A DNA stretch of 64,000 nt from Micromonospora zamorensis (lineage in GTDB: Bacteria > Actinomycetota > Actinomycetes > Mycobacteriales > Micromonosporaceae). A program made the position numbers and the translations under genes. The DNA is taken from NCBI RefSeq assembly GCF_900090275.1, contig NZ_LT607755.1, forward strand, positions 3,658,001 to 3,722,000, given 5' to 3'. The notes under the pieces are model-generated. The model was given only the letters and a program-made list of their open reading frames with translations. It had not been told where the DNA came from and searched no databases. Positions 45,089 through 54,317 of this stretch are shown one piece after another; the first letter of the stretch is position 1; each line of letters starts with the position of its first letter.

Positions 45089-46303
45089 ATGTTCAACCCC
45101 CTGGACCACAAAGGAATCCCGCTCGACGGTCAGATCCGCAACTGGCGTGAACTGAACGTCGAGCCCATCGACCCGGAGGCGGTCGACCCGTACACCCGGT
45201 GCCGGATCATCACGATGAACGGCATCGAGGTCGAGGCGATCAACTTCCAGCACCAGTTCGCCCGGAACTGCCCGGACCAGGAGGTCCGCCGGCAGCTCGC
45301 CTACGTCCGGTACGTGGAGAGCCAGCAGCAGAGGGTGGTGAACTGGCTGCTTCCCGGCGTCGCCAGCGTGCTCGAGACGACGCTCGGCTACGAACAGGTG
45401 GCCGTCGACCTCACCGCCTGGGTGGCCCGACACGAACCCGACCCCTACCTCAAGCAGGCGTACGAGTTCGGCGTGCTGGAGGACTTCGACCACCTGTACC
45501 GCTACGCCAACCTCTACGAGATGGTCGAACGGCGTAAGGCGGAAAAGATCGTCAACGGTCTCACCGAGGTCATGCCGGGTCGGCCGACCATTCAGGAGCA
45601 TCGGCACCCCTTCGACGAGGTTCGCACCCCGTACGACCGCAACTCGGTGGACCCGCGCTCGAAGCTGCACGCGTTGACGATCCTCTCGGCAGAGCAGCAG
45701 GTGATGTTCTACTACATGAACGTCGGCCCGCAGTACATGGAACCGATCGCGCGCCAGCTCTACCAGGAGATCAGCCTGATCGAGCAGGAGCACGTCACCC
45801 ACTACGAGTCCCTGCTGGACCCGGGCGAGAACTGGTGGGAGCGGCTGCTCACCCACGAGTACAACGAGTGCTGGCTCTACTACTCCTTCCTGCAACAGGA
45901 GAGCGACCCCCGGATCAAGGCGGTCTGGGAGCTGCACCTGCAGATGGAGCTGGCTCACCTCCAGCAGGCCGCCGACCTGTTGCGCCGGCACGACGGCCGG
46001 GAACCCGAGGAGATCGTCGGCACGGCCGGGTTGCCGGAGCCGCTGACCTTCGAGCCCAACAAGGATTACCTGCGCCACCTGCTGGCCACCCAGATGGATC
46101 TCACCAAGCTCGGCGAGGGCTACGTCCGTGAGGCCCACGAGCGTTTCGAGTGGATGCAGGAGCAACTGCACGACGGCCAGAAGCCGCCGAGCGAGCAGGT
46201 CATCGACATGCACAGGGAACGCTTCGGTGACGAGTACCGCATGGAGACCGAGGGGCCGCACCCGATTGAGGCGCTGCGCGCCGAAGGAGGCAGCCATGCC
46301 TGA
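45089..46303 (+). CDS. Ferritin-like (putative diiron) protein
   Basis: A 404-residue soluble helical protein of unknown function. Two ExxH motifs (E232-H235 in IEQEHVTHYE and E287-H290 in MELAHLQQ) with further acidic residues between them (EYNEC at 257-261) fit a four-helix ferritin-like diiron site. ATG 45089 has AAGGAGAG just upstream. Its last eight bases overlap the hemerythrin-domain gene, so the two are coupled and may act together in oxygen, peroxide or iron handling. Confidence 0.7.
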   Translation: MFNPLDHKGIPLDGQIRNWRELNVEPIDPEAVDPYTRCRIITMNGIEVEAINFQHQFARNCPDQEVRRQLAYVRYVESQQQRVVNWLLPGVASVLETTLGYEQVAVDLTAWVARHEPDPYLKQAYEFGVLEDFDHLYRYANLYEMVERRKAEKIVNGLTEVMPGRPTIQEHRHPFDEVRTPYDRNSVDPRSKLHALTILSAEQQVMFYYMNVGPQYMEPIARQLYQEISLIEQEHVTHYESLLDPGENWWERLLTHEYNECWLYYSFLQQESDPRIKAVWELHLQMELAHLQQAADLLRRHDGREPEEIVGTAGLPEPLTFEPNKDYLRHLLATQMDLTKLGEGYVREAHERFEWMQEQLHDGQKPPSEQVIDMHRERFGDEYRMETEGPHPIEALRAEGGSHA

Positions 46304-46877
46304 CGCCGACGCTCCGACCACGCCCGGGCCCGAGGAGGACGTGGTCGACCTGCTGCTCGCGCAGCACGCCCAGATCGAGCAGCTCTTCCTGCTGGTCATC
46401 GGCAGCACCGGCGACATCCGGCGGGACGCCTTCGACGATCTGGTCAAGCTCCTCGCCGCGCACGAGACCGCCGAGGAGGAGGTCGTCCACCCGCTCGCCC
46501 GGACGCTGCCCGGTGGGGGTGGGGACGCGATGGTCGACGACCGGCTCGACGAGGAGCGGCAGGCGAAGGAGACCCTGCAAACCCTGATCAAGGGCGGTGT
46601 GGACGCGGACGGCTTCGACACCGGGATCGTCCTGCTGCGCGACGCCGTACTCACGCACGCCCGATACGAGGAACGCTACGAGTTCCCCCAGCTGCGCCAG
46701 CACGTCCCGGTCGACCGGCTGCGCGGCCTCGCCACCGCCGTGCGGGCGGCGGAGGCGTCCGCGCCGACGCGGCCGCATCCCAGCGCCCAGTCCGCGAAGG
46801 GCAACCTGGCCGCTGGCCCGGTGCTGGCCGTCATCGACCGGGTACGCGACGCGGTGCGCAAGCCGTCGGAGAGCTGA
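46296..46877 (+). CDS. Hemerythrin-domain (HHE) protein
   Basis: A 193-residue protein with an HHE domain: DLLLAQHAQIEQLF, AAHETAEEEVVHPLAR and THARYEERYEFPQL provide the His and Glu residues that hold a diiron centre. The C-terminal 50 residues are low-complexity. ATG 46296 lies inside the end of the preceding gene, with AAGGAGG upstream. A perfect-stem terminator follows 41 bases after the stop. Oxygen, NO or redox sensing or protection are the known roles of this family. Confidence 0.87.
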   Translation: MPDADAPTTPGPEEDVVDLLLAQHAQIEQLFLLVIGSTGDIRRDAFDDLVKLLAAHETAEEEVVHPLARTLPGGGGDAMVDDRLDEERQAKETLQTLIKGGVDADGFDTGIVLLRDAVLTHARYEERYEFPQLRQHVPVDRLRGLATAVRAAEASAPTRPHPSAQSAKGNLAAGPVLAVIDRVRDAVRKPSES

Positions 46878-46918
46878 CCGGAATCAGGCGGGCGGTGATC
46901 CGGTCCGCGTGATCTGCC

Positions 46919-46953
46919 GACAGGGCCACCCGCCTCGCGCGGGTGGCCCTGTC
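46919..46953. terminator. Bidirectional hairpin terminator
   Basis: GACAGGGCCACCCGC (46919-46933) and GCGGGTGGCCCTGTC (46939-46953) form a perfect 15-base stem with a 5-base loop, between the convergent hemerythrin and GAF-ANTAR genes. No T-tract follows, as is common in high-GC actinobacteria. Confidence 0.85.
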
Positions 46954-46981
46954 GGTGAGCATCGTGCAGTCGCGGCGTGGC

Positions 46982-47695
46982 TCACCCGCGCTTCTTTCCG
47001 ACGGCCTGGGCGACAAGGGCCTCCGCGACCTCGCGCACCTTGCGGTTGGTGTCCTGGGAGATCTTCGACAGCAGCGCGAACGCCTCCTCCGACGAGCACC
47101 GCCGGTCCCCCATGATGATCCCTTTGGCCTGCTCGATCACGGCTCGGCTGCGCATCGCCTCCTGCATCTGCGCTGCCAGTGTGGCGGCGTTCTCGTACAG
47201 GTGCGCGTTGGCCAGGGCCACCGCCGCGTACGCGGCGAAGCCTTCCGCGTTCGCGATCGAGGACGAATCGAAGGCGTTCGGCGAGTCGCTGTAGACGTTG
47301 AGCGCGCCCACCACCGACCCCTGGATGGGAAGCCCGATCGAGAGAGAGCTCTGCACCCCGGCGGCGCGGGCCTTCTCCGCCCATGCGGGCCAGCGATCTT
47401 CGGTGGTCATGTCCGGCACCGAGATGGTGTCACCGCTGGCGGACGCGTCCAGGCACGGGCCGCGGTGCTCCTCGTACTGCCACTCGTCCAACTTACGGGC
47501 CAACTCGCCGGTGAACGCCCCGGTCGAACCGACCTGCCCCCGAACCAGGGTGACGGTCACCTCCCTGGTCCCGGGAATGCTCCGGTTGGCGAGTTCGGCG
47601 ATCCGCCCCAGCATGTCGTCGAGGCTGATCTCGTCGAGTCTGACCCGGCTCAGCTCGGCCAACGCGTCAGCAGGTTGCATCGTCGGCTGCGTCAT
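46982..47695 (-). CDS. GAF-ANTAR RNA-binding antiterminator
   Basis: A 237-residue regulator. A GAF sensor covers about residues 20-165 (STGAFTGELARKLDEWQYEE, SSLSIGLPIQGSVVGALNVY), and an ANTAR domain the last 60 (MRSRAVIEQAKGIIMGDRRC, SSEEAFALLSKISQDTNRKV). ANTAR proteins bind paired RNA hairpins to prevent termination. ATG 47695 is chosen, with GAGGAGGG upstream; the frame remains open further 5'. Target RNA is unknown. Confidence 0.9.
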   Translation of the reverse strand: MTQPTMQPADALAELSRVRLDEISLDDMLGRIAELANRSIPGTREVTVTLVRGQVGSTGAFTGELARKLDEWQYEEHRGPCLDASASGDTISVPDMTTEDRWPAWAEKARAAGVQSSLSIGLPIQGSVVGALNVYSDSPNAFDSSSIANAEGFAAYAAVALANAHLYENAATLAAQMQEAMRSRAVIEQAKGIIMGDRRCSSEEAFALLSKISQDTNRKVREVAEALVAQAVGKKRG

Positions 47696-47893
47696 CGCCG
47701 TGGGCCCTCCTCGATCAGCGTCCGCCAAAATGCGACATTCCGGGATGGCCGGCACCCCGTCAACTGCGCTCCGGGGCGTTCGTCGTCAATCTTGGTCCTA
47801 CCCCCTGGATCACCCACTCACACCCCGCCGGAAACCTGGCGGGCCGCGATCAGTTCAGGCAGGTCGGGCCCGGGAGGCCCGGGCAGTGACCCG

Positions 47894-49021
47894 TCACACC
47901 GAGCCGGCGAACTGGCTGACGTGGTAGGCGGTGCTGCGGCCATCCGGCGTACGCGTCCACTTGGAGACCATCAGGTGAAGATCGTTGGCGTTGCGACTCG
48001 ACCAGGGGTGGATGAACCCGCCGTAGAGCGCGGGCTCCTGCCAGCTCGTCACCTGGATCTTCTCCGCCGTCCACGCCCGGTCCGGTCCGGACGCGGTCCG
48101 GGTGACCAGGCACCCGTTCTGGCAGTTCAGGTATGACATCACCCAGGTCCCGTCGGCCAGGCGGCGCACCGACGGTTCACCGAAACGGCCGGTGAGGATG
48201 GGTGTGCAGGGCCGGCCCCAGCCCCAGTTGGTGCCGTTCCAGCCCCAGCCCTCGTACGACTCGGGGTAGAACAGCCGGTCCCAGCGGACACGGCGCAGCA
48301 TCATCGGGCCGTCCTGCCGCCCGGCGCGCACCGAGAAGACGTAGACGTGATCGCCGTCGCGCTGCATGGTCCACATCTGGAACGGGTCCCTGTTGTCCGG
48401 GCTGTTCCACCACTTGAGCGGCGTACGGACGAAGTCGTTGCCGTTGTCGGAGAACGCCAGCCCCGCGTAGCGGGACTTCCACTGCGGCCCGGCCGGGCCG
48501 GCGGAGTTCCAGTTCTCGATGCTCATGTAGGAGATGACCTGCCGGCCGGTCTCCGGGAAGCTGATGCCGTCGTTGGGGATGACTGTCACCTCCGGCAGGC
48601 CGTCGATGCCGATGCCGTGGTGGCCGTTGTGCATCAGCTCGGGCGCGCGTCCGTTGCCTGCGACCCGGGCGGCGCTGTCAAAGACCACTCCACCCGGGGC
48701 GGCGGGGTGGACGGCGGAACGCAGCATCACCGGTGAGCGCCAGTCGTTCGGCACGGGCGGCCCCTCGGGCCACGGCGTGTCGAAGGTGTCGCCGAAGAGG
48801 TAACCGATCGAGCCGTTCTCCAGCACGTACGGGATGCCCAGATCGGTGCCGGCCACCCGCCAGCGGCTGGAGGTGTCGAGGTCGGCACCGGTCAGCCGCT
48901 TCTTCCACACCGCAGCCTGGGCCGGCGCTGCCGTTGTCAGGACCGTGCCGACGGCACCGAGCGCGCCGGCTGCACCTATCGCGGCGGCGCGACCGAGCAG
49001 CGAGCGACGACGCACACCCAT
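47894..49021 (-). CDS. Tat-exported DUF4185 protein, putative GH183 D-arabinanase-like
   Basis: A 375-residue secreted protein. The N-terminus has a Tat signal (GVRRRSLLGRAAAIGAAGAL, cleaved after AQA). The body has the DUF4185 five-bladed-propeller look: GSIGYLFGDTFDTPWPEGPP, QVISYMSIENWN, WVMSYLNCQNG. Part of DUF4185 is now glycoside hydrolase family GH183, endo-D-arabinanases that cut mycobacterial arabinogalactan or lipoarabinomannan; whether this member has that activity is inference. It diverges from a block of peptidoglycan hydrolases. ATG 49021 is the start. Confidence 0.75.
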   Translation of the reverse strand: MGVRRRSLLGRAAAIGAAGALGAVGTVLTTAAPAQAAVWKKRLTGADLDTSSRWRVAGTDLGIPYVLENGSIGYLFGDTFDTPWPEGPPVPNDWRSPVMLRSAVHPAAPGGVVFDSAARVAGNGRAPELMHNGHHGIGIDGLPEVTVIPNDGISFPETGRQVISYMSIENWNSAGPAGPQWKSRYAGLAFSDNGNDFVRTPLKWWNSPDNRDPFQMWTMQRDGDHVYVFSVRAGRQDGPMMLRRVRWDRLFYPESYEGWGWNGTNWGWGRPCTPILTGRFGEPSVRRLADGTWVMSYLNCQNGCLVTRTASGPDRAWTAEKIQVTSWQEPALYGGFIHPWSSRNANDLHLMVSKWTRTPDGRSTAYHVSQFAGSV

Positions 49022-49251
49022 GGCTGTCCCCTCCGGTCGGATCGATGCCCTCGACACCGGTTGCGGGCGAGTAAACCCGCGACAATCGTCGGTGTCAATA
49101 CCTGCCCGCCCTGACCCGTGCAATGAAGGAATTCTTCATAACACATTGACATCGATCATCGCCCTGATGACACTCTCAGCATTCGATACGGGTGTCCGAG
49201 GCGGTTCGCGACGCCACCAGGATGGCCGCTCGACCCCCTGGGAGGAGCAGC

Positions 49252-50694
49252 GTGAGACGTACTCTCCTGGCCCTGCTGGTCGCCCTCGGCACCGCCGCGG
49301 CGACGGTCGCGGCGGCGCCCGCGCAGGCCGACCCGGTCGGCACCCTGGCCTGCACCTCCATCCCGGCCAACCGCGACCCCGCGGTGACCCTGGTCGTCTA
49401 CCGGGTCGCCCGCGCGCACAACGCCAACGACAAGGTGACGCTGTCCGCCTTCGAGGCGGGCTGGGTCGAGTCACACATGAACAACCTGCCGTGTGGCGAC
49501 AAGTCGTCGCTCGGGGTCTTCCAGCAGCGCTGGGACTACGGCTGGGGAACGCCAGAGCAGATCATGGACCCGGTCTACGCCAGCACCCAGTACGTCACCC
49601 GGGCGATCGTCTGCGACCGCAACAACCCGGGGTTCAGCGCCGGCCAGGTCGCCCAGTGCGTCCAACGGTCGGGTTTTCCCGACCGGTACGACCAGGCGGC
49701 CGCCACCGCGCGGGCCCAGCTCAACGAGGCGGCCCGGACCCACGCCATCGCCGGCGGATCCGCCACCGACGTCACCGGCGACGGCCGCAACGACATCGTC
49801 GGCTTCACCCAGAACGCCCTCGCCGACGTCTACGTGGCCACCTCCACCGGCGGCTCGTTCGCCGGCACCTCGGTGAAGTGGAACGAATTCTTCTCCATCG
49901 GTGGCGAGACCGCCTCCACCGGCGACGTCAACGGCGACGGCCGGGACGACATCGTCACCTTCGCCCACAGCAACACCGGCGACGTGTACGTCGCGCTGTC
50001 CACCGGCACTTCGTTCGGCGGCGAAGGGAAGTGGCACGACTGGTTCGCACCGGGTGCGGAGATCGGCGCGGTCGGCGACGTCGACGGTGACGGGCGCGAC
50101 GACCTCGTCGCGTTCACCCACAACCCCGCCGGAGACGTGTACGTCGCGCTGTCCACCGGCACCGGCTTCGGCCCCGGCCTCAAGTGGCACGAGTACTTCA
50201 GCCCGTTCGGCGAGTTTCCCGCGCTCGGTGACGTCAACGGCGACGGCCGCGACGACATCGTCACCTTCACCCAGGGCCCCGCCACCGCCAGTGACGTCAT
50301 CGTCGCCCTGTCGAACGGCAGCTCGTTCGGTGCCGCGCAGAAGTGGCACGACCTGTTCGCCGTCGGCGCCGAACTGCCCCGCGTCGGTGACATCAACGGC
50401 GACGGCCGCGACGACATCGTCACCTTCACCTGCAACGCCGACGCCGACGTGTACGCCGCCACCTCCACCGGCACCGGCTTCGCCGGGACGACAGTGAAGT
50501 GGAACGACTACTTCTGCCTGGCCGGCGAGTTCCCCTACCTCGGTGACGCCGACGGGGACGGCAGGGACGACCTCATCGTCTTCACCAAGGGCGGCACCAA
50601 CGACGTCCACGTCGCACGCTCCACCGGCACCGGTTTCCTCGGCGCCACCAGATGGCACGACTTCTTCGGCCTCAACGGCGAGACAACGCTGTGA
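49252..50694 (+). CDS. Secreted lysozyme/transglycosylase-like protein with FG-GAP propeller
   Basis: A 480-residue exported protein. A Sec signal ends AQA|DPV; about residues 40-175 contain FEAGWVESHMNNLPCGDKSS and LGVFQQRWDYGWGTPEQIMD, the pattern of lysozyme-like/transglycosylase-type domains, with Glu in VESHMNN as the probable catalytic acid. Residues 185-480 are six repeats of about 50 residues, each beginning DxxGDGRDD (calcium-binding FG-GAP/VCBS type). GTG 49252 has GGAGGAG upstream. First of three tandem genes with different hydrolase heads on the same propeller. Confidence 0.85.
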   Translation: MRRTLLALLVALGTAAATVAAAPAQADPVGTLACTSIPANRDPAVTLVVYRVARAHNANDKVTLSAFEAGWVESHMNNLPCGDKSSLGVFQQRWDYGWGTPEQIMDPVYASTQYVTRAIVCDRNNPGFSAGQVAQCVQRSGFPDRYDQAAATARAQLNEAARTHAIAGGSATDVTGDGRNDIVGFTQNALADVYVATSTGGSFAGTSVKWNEFFSIGGETASTGDVNGDGRDDIVTFAHSNTGDVYVALSTGTSFGGEGKWHDWFAPGAEIGAVGDVDGDGRDDLVAFTHNPAGDVYVALSTGTGFGPGLKWHEYFSPFGEFPALGDVNGDGRDDIVTFTQGPATASDVIVALSNGSSFGAAQKWHDLFAVGAELPRVGDINGDGRDDIVTFTCNADADVYAATSTGTGFAGTTVKWNDYFCLAGEFPYLGDADGDGRDDLIVFTKGGTNDVHVARSTGTGFLGATRWHDFFGLNGETTL

Positions 50695-50713
50695 CCCGCG
50701 GATTGGAGACCCC

Positions 50714-52765
50714 ATGCGGCTGACCAGGCGCAGGTGCGCCCTCATTCTGGCGGCGGTACTCGCCGGGCAGGTCGCGACCGCGCCGGCCGACGCGGCCCGG
50801 CCGGTGGCGCCCGGCCGGCTCGCCGCGGACTTCGCCCGGGCCTCCGCCGAGTTCGACGTGCCCCGCGACCTGCTGGTCGCCGTGGGCTACGGCGAGACCC
50901 GCCTGGACGGGCACGGCGGCCTGCCCAGCCAGGCCAACGGATTCGGCGTCATGCACCTCGTCAGCAACCCCACCCAGCACAGCCTGGAACGGGCGGCCAC
51001 GCTCACCGGCGAGCCGGTCGACCGGCTGCGCTCGGTCACCTCGGCCAACATTCGCGGAGGCGCCGCGGTGCTGCGTGACCTGGCCGACAGCGAGGGACTG
51101 ACCGCCGGTGCGCGCGACCGGCTCTCCGCCTGGTACCCGGTGGTGGCGCGTTACAGCGCCGCCACCGACGACTCGACGGCCCGGCTCTACGCCGACCACG
51201 TCTACGACCTGCTGCGGACCGGCATCGCGGCCACCACCGTGCGGGTCGCCGCGCAGCCGGTGCGCCCCGAACTCGGCCGGTACGCGTCGATCACCCCGGC
51301 CGGCGCCGGCCCAAACGTCGCCGCGGCGGCGGTGCCGGAGTACGGGCCGGCCCGCTGGGTCTCCGCCTACGGCGGCAACTACCAGGCCGGCCGGTCGTCA
51401 CGGATCACCACCGTCGTGGTGCACGTGACCCAGGGGTCGTACGCCGGCACGGTGAGCTGGTTCCAGAACCCGTCGGCGGGGGTGAGCGCGCACTACGTGG
51501 TGAAGTCCAGCAACGGTGAGATCACCCAGATGGTGCGCGAGGGAGACACGGCCTACCACGCGCGCTCGGCCAACCCCTACGCGGTGGGCATCGAGCACGA
51601 GGGGTTCGTGGACAACCCGGCCTGGTTCACCGACGCCATGTACCGGTCGTCAGCCGCACTGACCCGCTACCTCTGTGACAAGTACGGGCTGCCGAAGACC
51701 CGCGCGGCGATCAGAGGGCACAACGAGATGCCCGGCAACGACCACACCGATCCCGGTCCGAACTGGAACTGGAACTACTACATCTCCCTGGTCAACGCCG
51801 GCGGCTCGGGAGGCCGCTACCTGGCGGGGTCCCCGACGGACTTCACCGGCGACGGCCGGGACGACGTCGTGAGCTTCACACAGGGCAGCCTCAACGACGT
51901 CTACGTGGCCACCTCCACCGGCAGCGCGTTCGCCGGTACGTCCGTGAAGTGGAACGACTTCTTCGGCCTCAACGGGGAGACCCTGCTGTCCGGGGACTTC
52001 AACGGCGACGGGCGCGACGACATCGTGGCCTTCACCCACGGCACCCTTGGCGACGTGTACGTGGCCCTCTCCACCGGCACCAGCTTCGGCGGTGGCCTGA
52101 AGTGGCATGACTGGTTCGCGCCGGGCGCGGAGGTCGGTGCGGTCGGCGACGTCGACGGCGACGGACGCGACGACATCATCGCGTTCACCCACGACACGAA
52201 CGCCGACGTGTACGTGGCGCTCTCCACCGGCACAGGCTTCGGCCCCGGCCTCAAATGGCACGAGTACTTCTCGATCGCCGGGGAGTATCCGGCCCTCGGC
52301 GACGTCAACGGTGACGGCCGCGACGACATCATCACGTTCACGCAGGGACCGCTCACGGCGAGCGACGTGATCGTCGCCCTCTCCACAGGAAGCGGATTCG
52401 GCGCGCCCCAGACGTGGCACGACCTGTTCGCCGTCGGCGCCGAACAGCCCCGCGTCGGTGACATCAACGGCGACGGCCGCGACGACATCGTCACCTTCAC
52501 CTGCAACGCCGACGCCGACGTCTACGCCGCCGTCTCCACCGGCACCTCATTCGTCGGCACCACAGTCAAGTGGAACGACCTCTTCTGCCTGCCCGGCGAG
52601 TTCCCCTACCTGGGTGACTACAACGGCGACGGCAAAGACGACATCGTCGCCTTCACCAAGGGCAGCTTCAACGACGTCCACGTCGGCCTCTCCACCGGCA
52701 CCACCTTCCTCGGTGCCACCAAATGGCACGACTTCTTCGGCCTCAACGGCGAAACCACCCTCTGA
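50714..52765 (+). CDS. Secreted N-acetylmuramoyl-L-alanine amidase with FG-GAP propeller
   Basis: A 683-residue exported protein: Sec signal ending ADA|ARP; an N-terminal lysozyme-like helical part (VAVGYGETRLDGHGGLPSQA, about residues 50-180); an amidase_2 domain (about 225-370) with zinc ligands in VVHVTQGSY, His in GIEHEGF and IRGHNEMPGNDHTDPGPNW; then six FG-GAP repeats. It would cut the bond between muramic acid and the stem peptide. ATG 50714 has TTGGAGA upstream. It lies 19 bases after the first propeller gene. Confidence 0.9.
   Translation: MRLTRRRCALILAAVLAGQVATAPADAARPVAPGRLAADFARASAEFDVPRDLLVAVGYGETRLDGHGGLPSQANGFGVMHLVSNPTQHSLERAATLTGEPVDRLRSVTSANIRGGAAVLRDLADSEGLTAGARDRLSAWYPVVARYSAATDDSTARLYADHVYDLLRTGIAATTVRVAAQPVRPELGRYASITPAGAGPNVAAAAVPEYGPARWVSAYGGNYQAGRSSRITTVVVHVTQGSYAGTVSWFQNPSAGVSAHYVVKSSNGEITQMVREGDTAYHARSANPYAVGIEHEGFVDNPAWFTDAMYRSSAALTRYLCDKYGLPKTRAAIRGHNEMPGNDHTDPGPNWNWNYYISLVNAGGSGGRYLAGSPTDFTGDGRDDVVSFTQGSLNDVYVATSTGSAFAGTSVKWNDFFGLNGETLLSGDFNGDGRDDIVAFTHGTLGDVYVALSTGTSFGGGLKWHDWFAPGAEVGAVGDVDGDGRDDIIAFTHDTNADVYVALSTGTGFGPGLKWHEYFSIAGEYPALGDVNGDGRDDIITFTQGPLTASDVIVALSTGSGFGAPQTWHDLFAVGAEQPRVGDINGDGRDDIVTFTCNADADVYAAVSTGTSFVGTTVKWNDLFCLPGEFPYLGDYNGDGKDDIVAFTKGSFNDVHVGLSTGTTFLGATKWHDFFGLNGETTL
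52251..52762. repeat. Propeller-coding segment nearly identical to 53788-54299
   Basis: The last three and a half propeller repeats of the amidase gene match those of the M23 gene base by base with constant 1537-base spacing and no gaps; only a few differences are seen in the stretches compared, until the last 20 bases. The rest of the two propellers is clearly more diverged, which suggests gene conversion or recent unequal exchange. Confidence 0.8.
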
Positions 52766-52784
52766 GTACGTCAGGAGTCCCGCC

Positions 52785-54302
52785 ATGTCCCGGCCTTCGC
52801 GTACCCCCGTCCTCCGCGCCCTGGTCGCGCTGCTCACCCTGGCCATGGCGGTCCTGACCGCCGCGGTGGTGTCACCCTCGCCAGCGATGGCCGCACCGAA
52901 CTTCAAAGCGCCGTTCCCGTGCGGGCAACGCTGGACCTACGACCACCACAGCGCGGAGGTGCGGCAGGCGTTGGACTTCGTGCGCGCCGACGGCGGCGCC
53001 ACCGGAGGCACCCCCCAGGTGGCGTCCGCAGCGGGTGTGGCCCGGCACTACTCCCAGCCCAGCGGGGCCGGCAACTACATCGTCGTCGACCACGGTGGGG
53101 GCTGGACGACCTACCACTTCCATCTCAGCGCCTACTCGGTCGCCAATGGCGCGTACGTGCAGCAGGGACAGCAGATCGGCATCACCGGCAGCACCGGCAA
53201 CTCCTCCGGGCCGCACGTCCACTACGAGCAGCTCTACAACGGAGTCGGACAGACAATCGTCATCAACGGCGTCTCGCTCGCTCCCTACCCGGCCCAGTAC
53301 AACCAGAAGTACCTGGTCAGTGACAACTGCGGCGCCTCGTCGGGCGGCCGCTACCTGGCCGGCTCGCCGACGGACTTCACCGGTGACGGTCGCGACGACA
53401 TCGTCGCCTTCACCCGCGGCTCACTCAACGACGTGTACGTGTCGGCGTCCACCGGCTCCTCGTTCGCGGGGACGTCGGTGAAGTGGAACGACTTCTTCGG
53501 GCTCAACGACGAGACGCTGCTGTCCGGGGACTTCAACGGCGACGGGCGCGACGACATCGTGGCCTTCACCCACGGCTCGCTCGCCGACGTGTACGTGGCA
53601 CTGTCGAACGGGTCGTCGTTCGCGGGCGCCACGAAGTGGCACGACTGGTTCGCCCCGAACGCCGAGGTGGCCGCCGTGGGGGACGTCAACGGCGACGGCC
53701 GCGACGACATCGTCGCCTTTACCCACGACGGCGCCGGGGACGTGTACGTCGCGTTGTCCTCCGGTTCGTCGTTCGCCGGAACGGCGCTCAAGTGGCACGA
53801 GTACTTCTCGATCGCCGGGGAGTATCCGGCCCTCGGCGACGTCAACGGTGACGGCCGCGACGACATCATCACGTTCACGCAGGGACCGCTCACGGCGAGC
53901 GACGTGATCGTCGCCCTCTCCACAGGAAGCGGATTCGGCGCGCCCCAGACGTGGCACGACCTGTTCGCCGTCGGCACCGAACAACCCCGCGTCGGCGACA
54001 TCAACGGCGACGGCCGCGACGACATCGTCACCTTCACCTGCAACGCCGACGCCGACGTCTACGCCGCCGTCTCCACCGGCACCTCATTCGTCGGCACCAC
54101 AGTCAAGTGGAACGACCTCTTCTGCCTGCCCGGCGAGTTCCCCTACCTGGGTGACTACAACGGCGACGGCAAGGACGACATCGTCGCCTTCACCAAGGGC
54201 AGCTTCAACGACGTCCACGTCGGCCTCTCCACCGGCACCACCTTCCTCGGCGCCACCAAATGGCACGACTTCTTCGGCCTGCCCAACGAGACCACCTTCT
54301 GA
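52785..54302 (+). CDS. Secreted M23-family endopeptidase with FG-GAP propeller
   Basis: A 505-residue exported protein: Sec signal ending AMA|APN; M23 (lysostaphin/LytM-like) domain at about residues 45-180 with HHSAEVRQALDF, TTYHFHLSAYSV and GPHVHYEQ supplying the zinc and catalytic His/Asp; then six FG-GAP repeats ending FGLPNETTF. It would cut peptide cross-bridges. ATG 52785 has CAGGAG upstream, 19 bases after the amidase gene. Its propeller is almost the same as that of the amidase in the last half. Confidence 0.9.
   Translation: MSRPSRTPVLRALVALLTLAMAVLTAAVVSPSPAMAAPNFKAPFPCGQRWTYDHHSAEVRQALDFVRADGGATGGTPQVASAAGVARHYSQPSGAGNYIVVDHGGGWTTYHFHLSAYSVANGAYVQQGQQIGITGSTGNSSGPHVHYEQLYNGVGQTIVINGVSLAPYPAQYNQKYLVSDNCGASSGGRYLAGSPTDFTGDGRDDIVAFTRGSLNDVYVSASTGSSFAGTSVKWNDFFGLNDETLLSGDFNGDGRDDIVAFTHGSLADVYVALSNGSSFAGATKWHDWFAPNAEVAAVGDVNGDGRDDIVAFTHDGAGDVYVALSSGSSFAGTALKWHEYFSIAGEYPALGDVNGDGRDDIITFTQGPLTASDVIVALSTGSGFGAPQTWHDLFAVGTEQPRVGDINGDGRDDIVTFTCNADADVYAAVSTGTSFVGTTVKWNDLFCLPGEFPYLGDYNGDGKDDIVAFTKGSFNDVHVGLSTGTTFLGATKWHDFFGLPNETTF
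53788..54299. repeat. Propeller-coding segment nearly identical to 52251-52762
   Basis: Direct-repeat partner of the amidase-gene segment; see that entry for spacing. Differences seen include C/T changes around 53960-53990 and the final codons (LPNETTF against LNGETTL). Confidence 0.8.
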
Positions 54303-54317
54303 CCCAGGGAGACTCCA

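Noticed and set aside
49146..49174. TTGACA at 49146-49151 as promoter of the propeller genes
   Set aside because: The -35 hexamer is perfect, but no acceptable -10 lies 16-18 bases downstream, so it is not listed as a feature.
49780..54290. Regular DNA repeats that might suggest a CRISPR or VNTR array
   Set aside because: The repeats are about 150 bases, in frame, and encode FG-GAP propeller blades; there are no short identical repeats with unique spacers.
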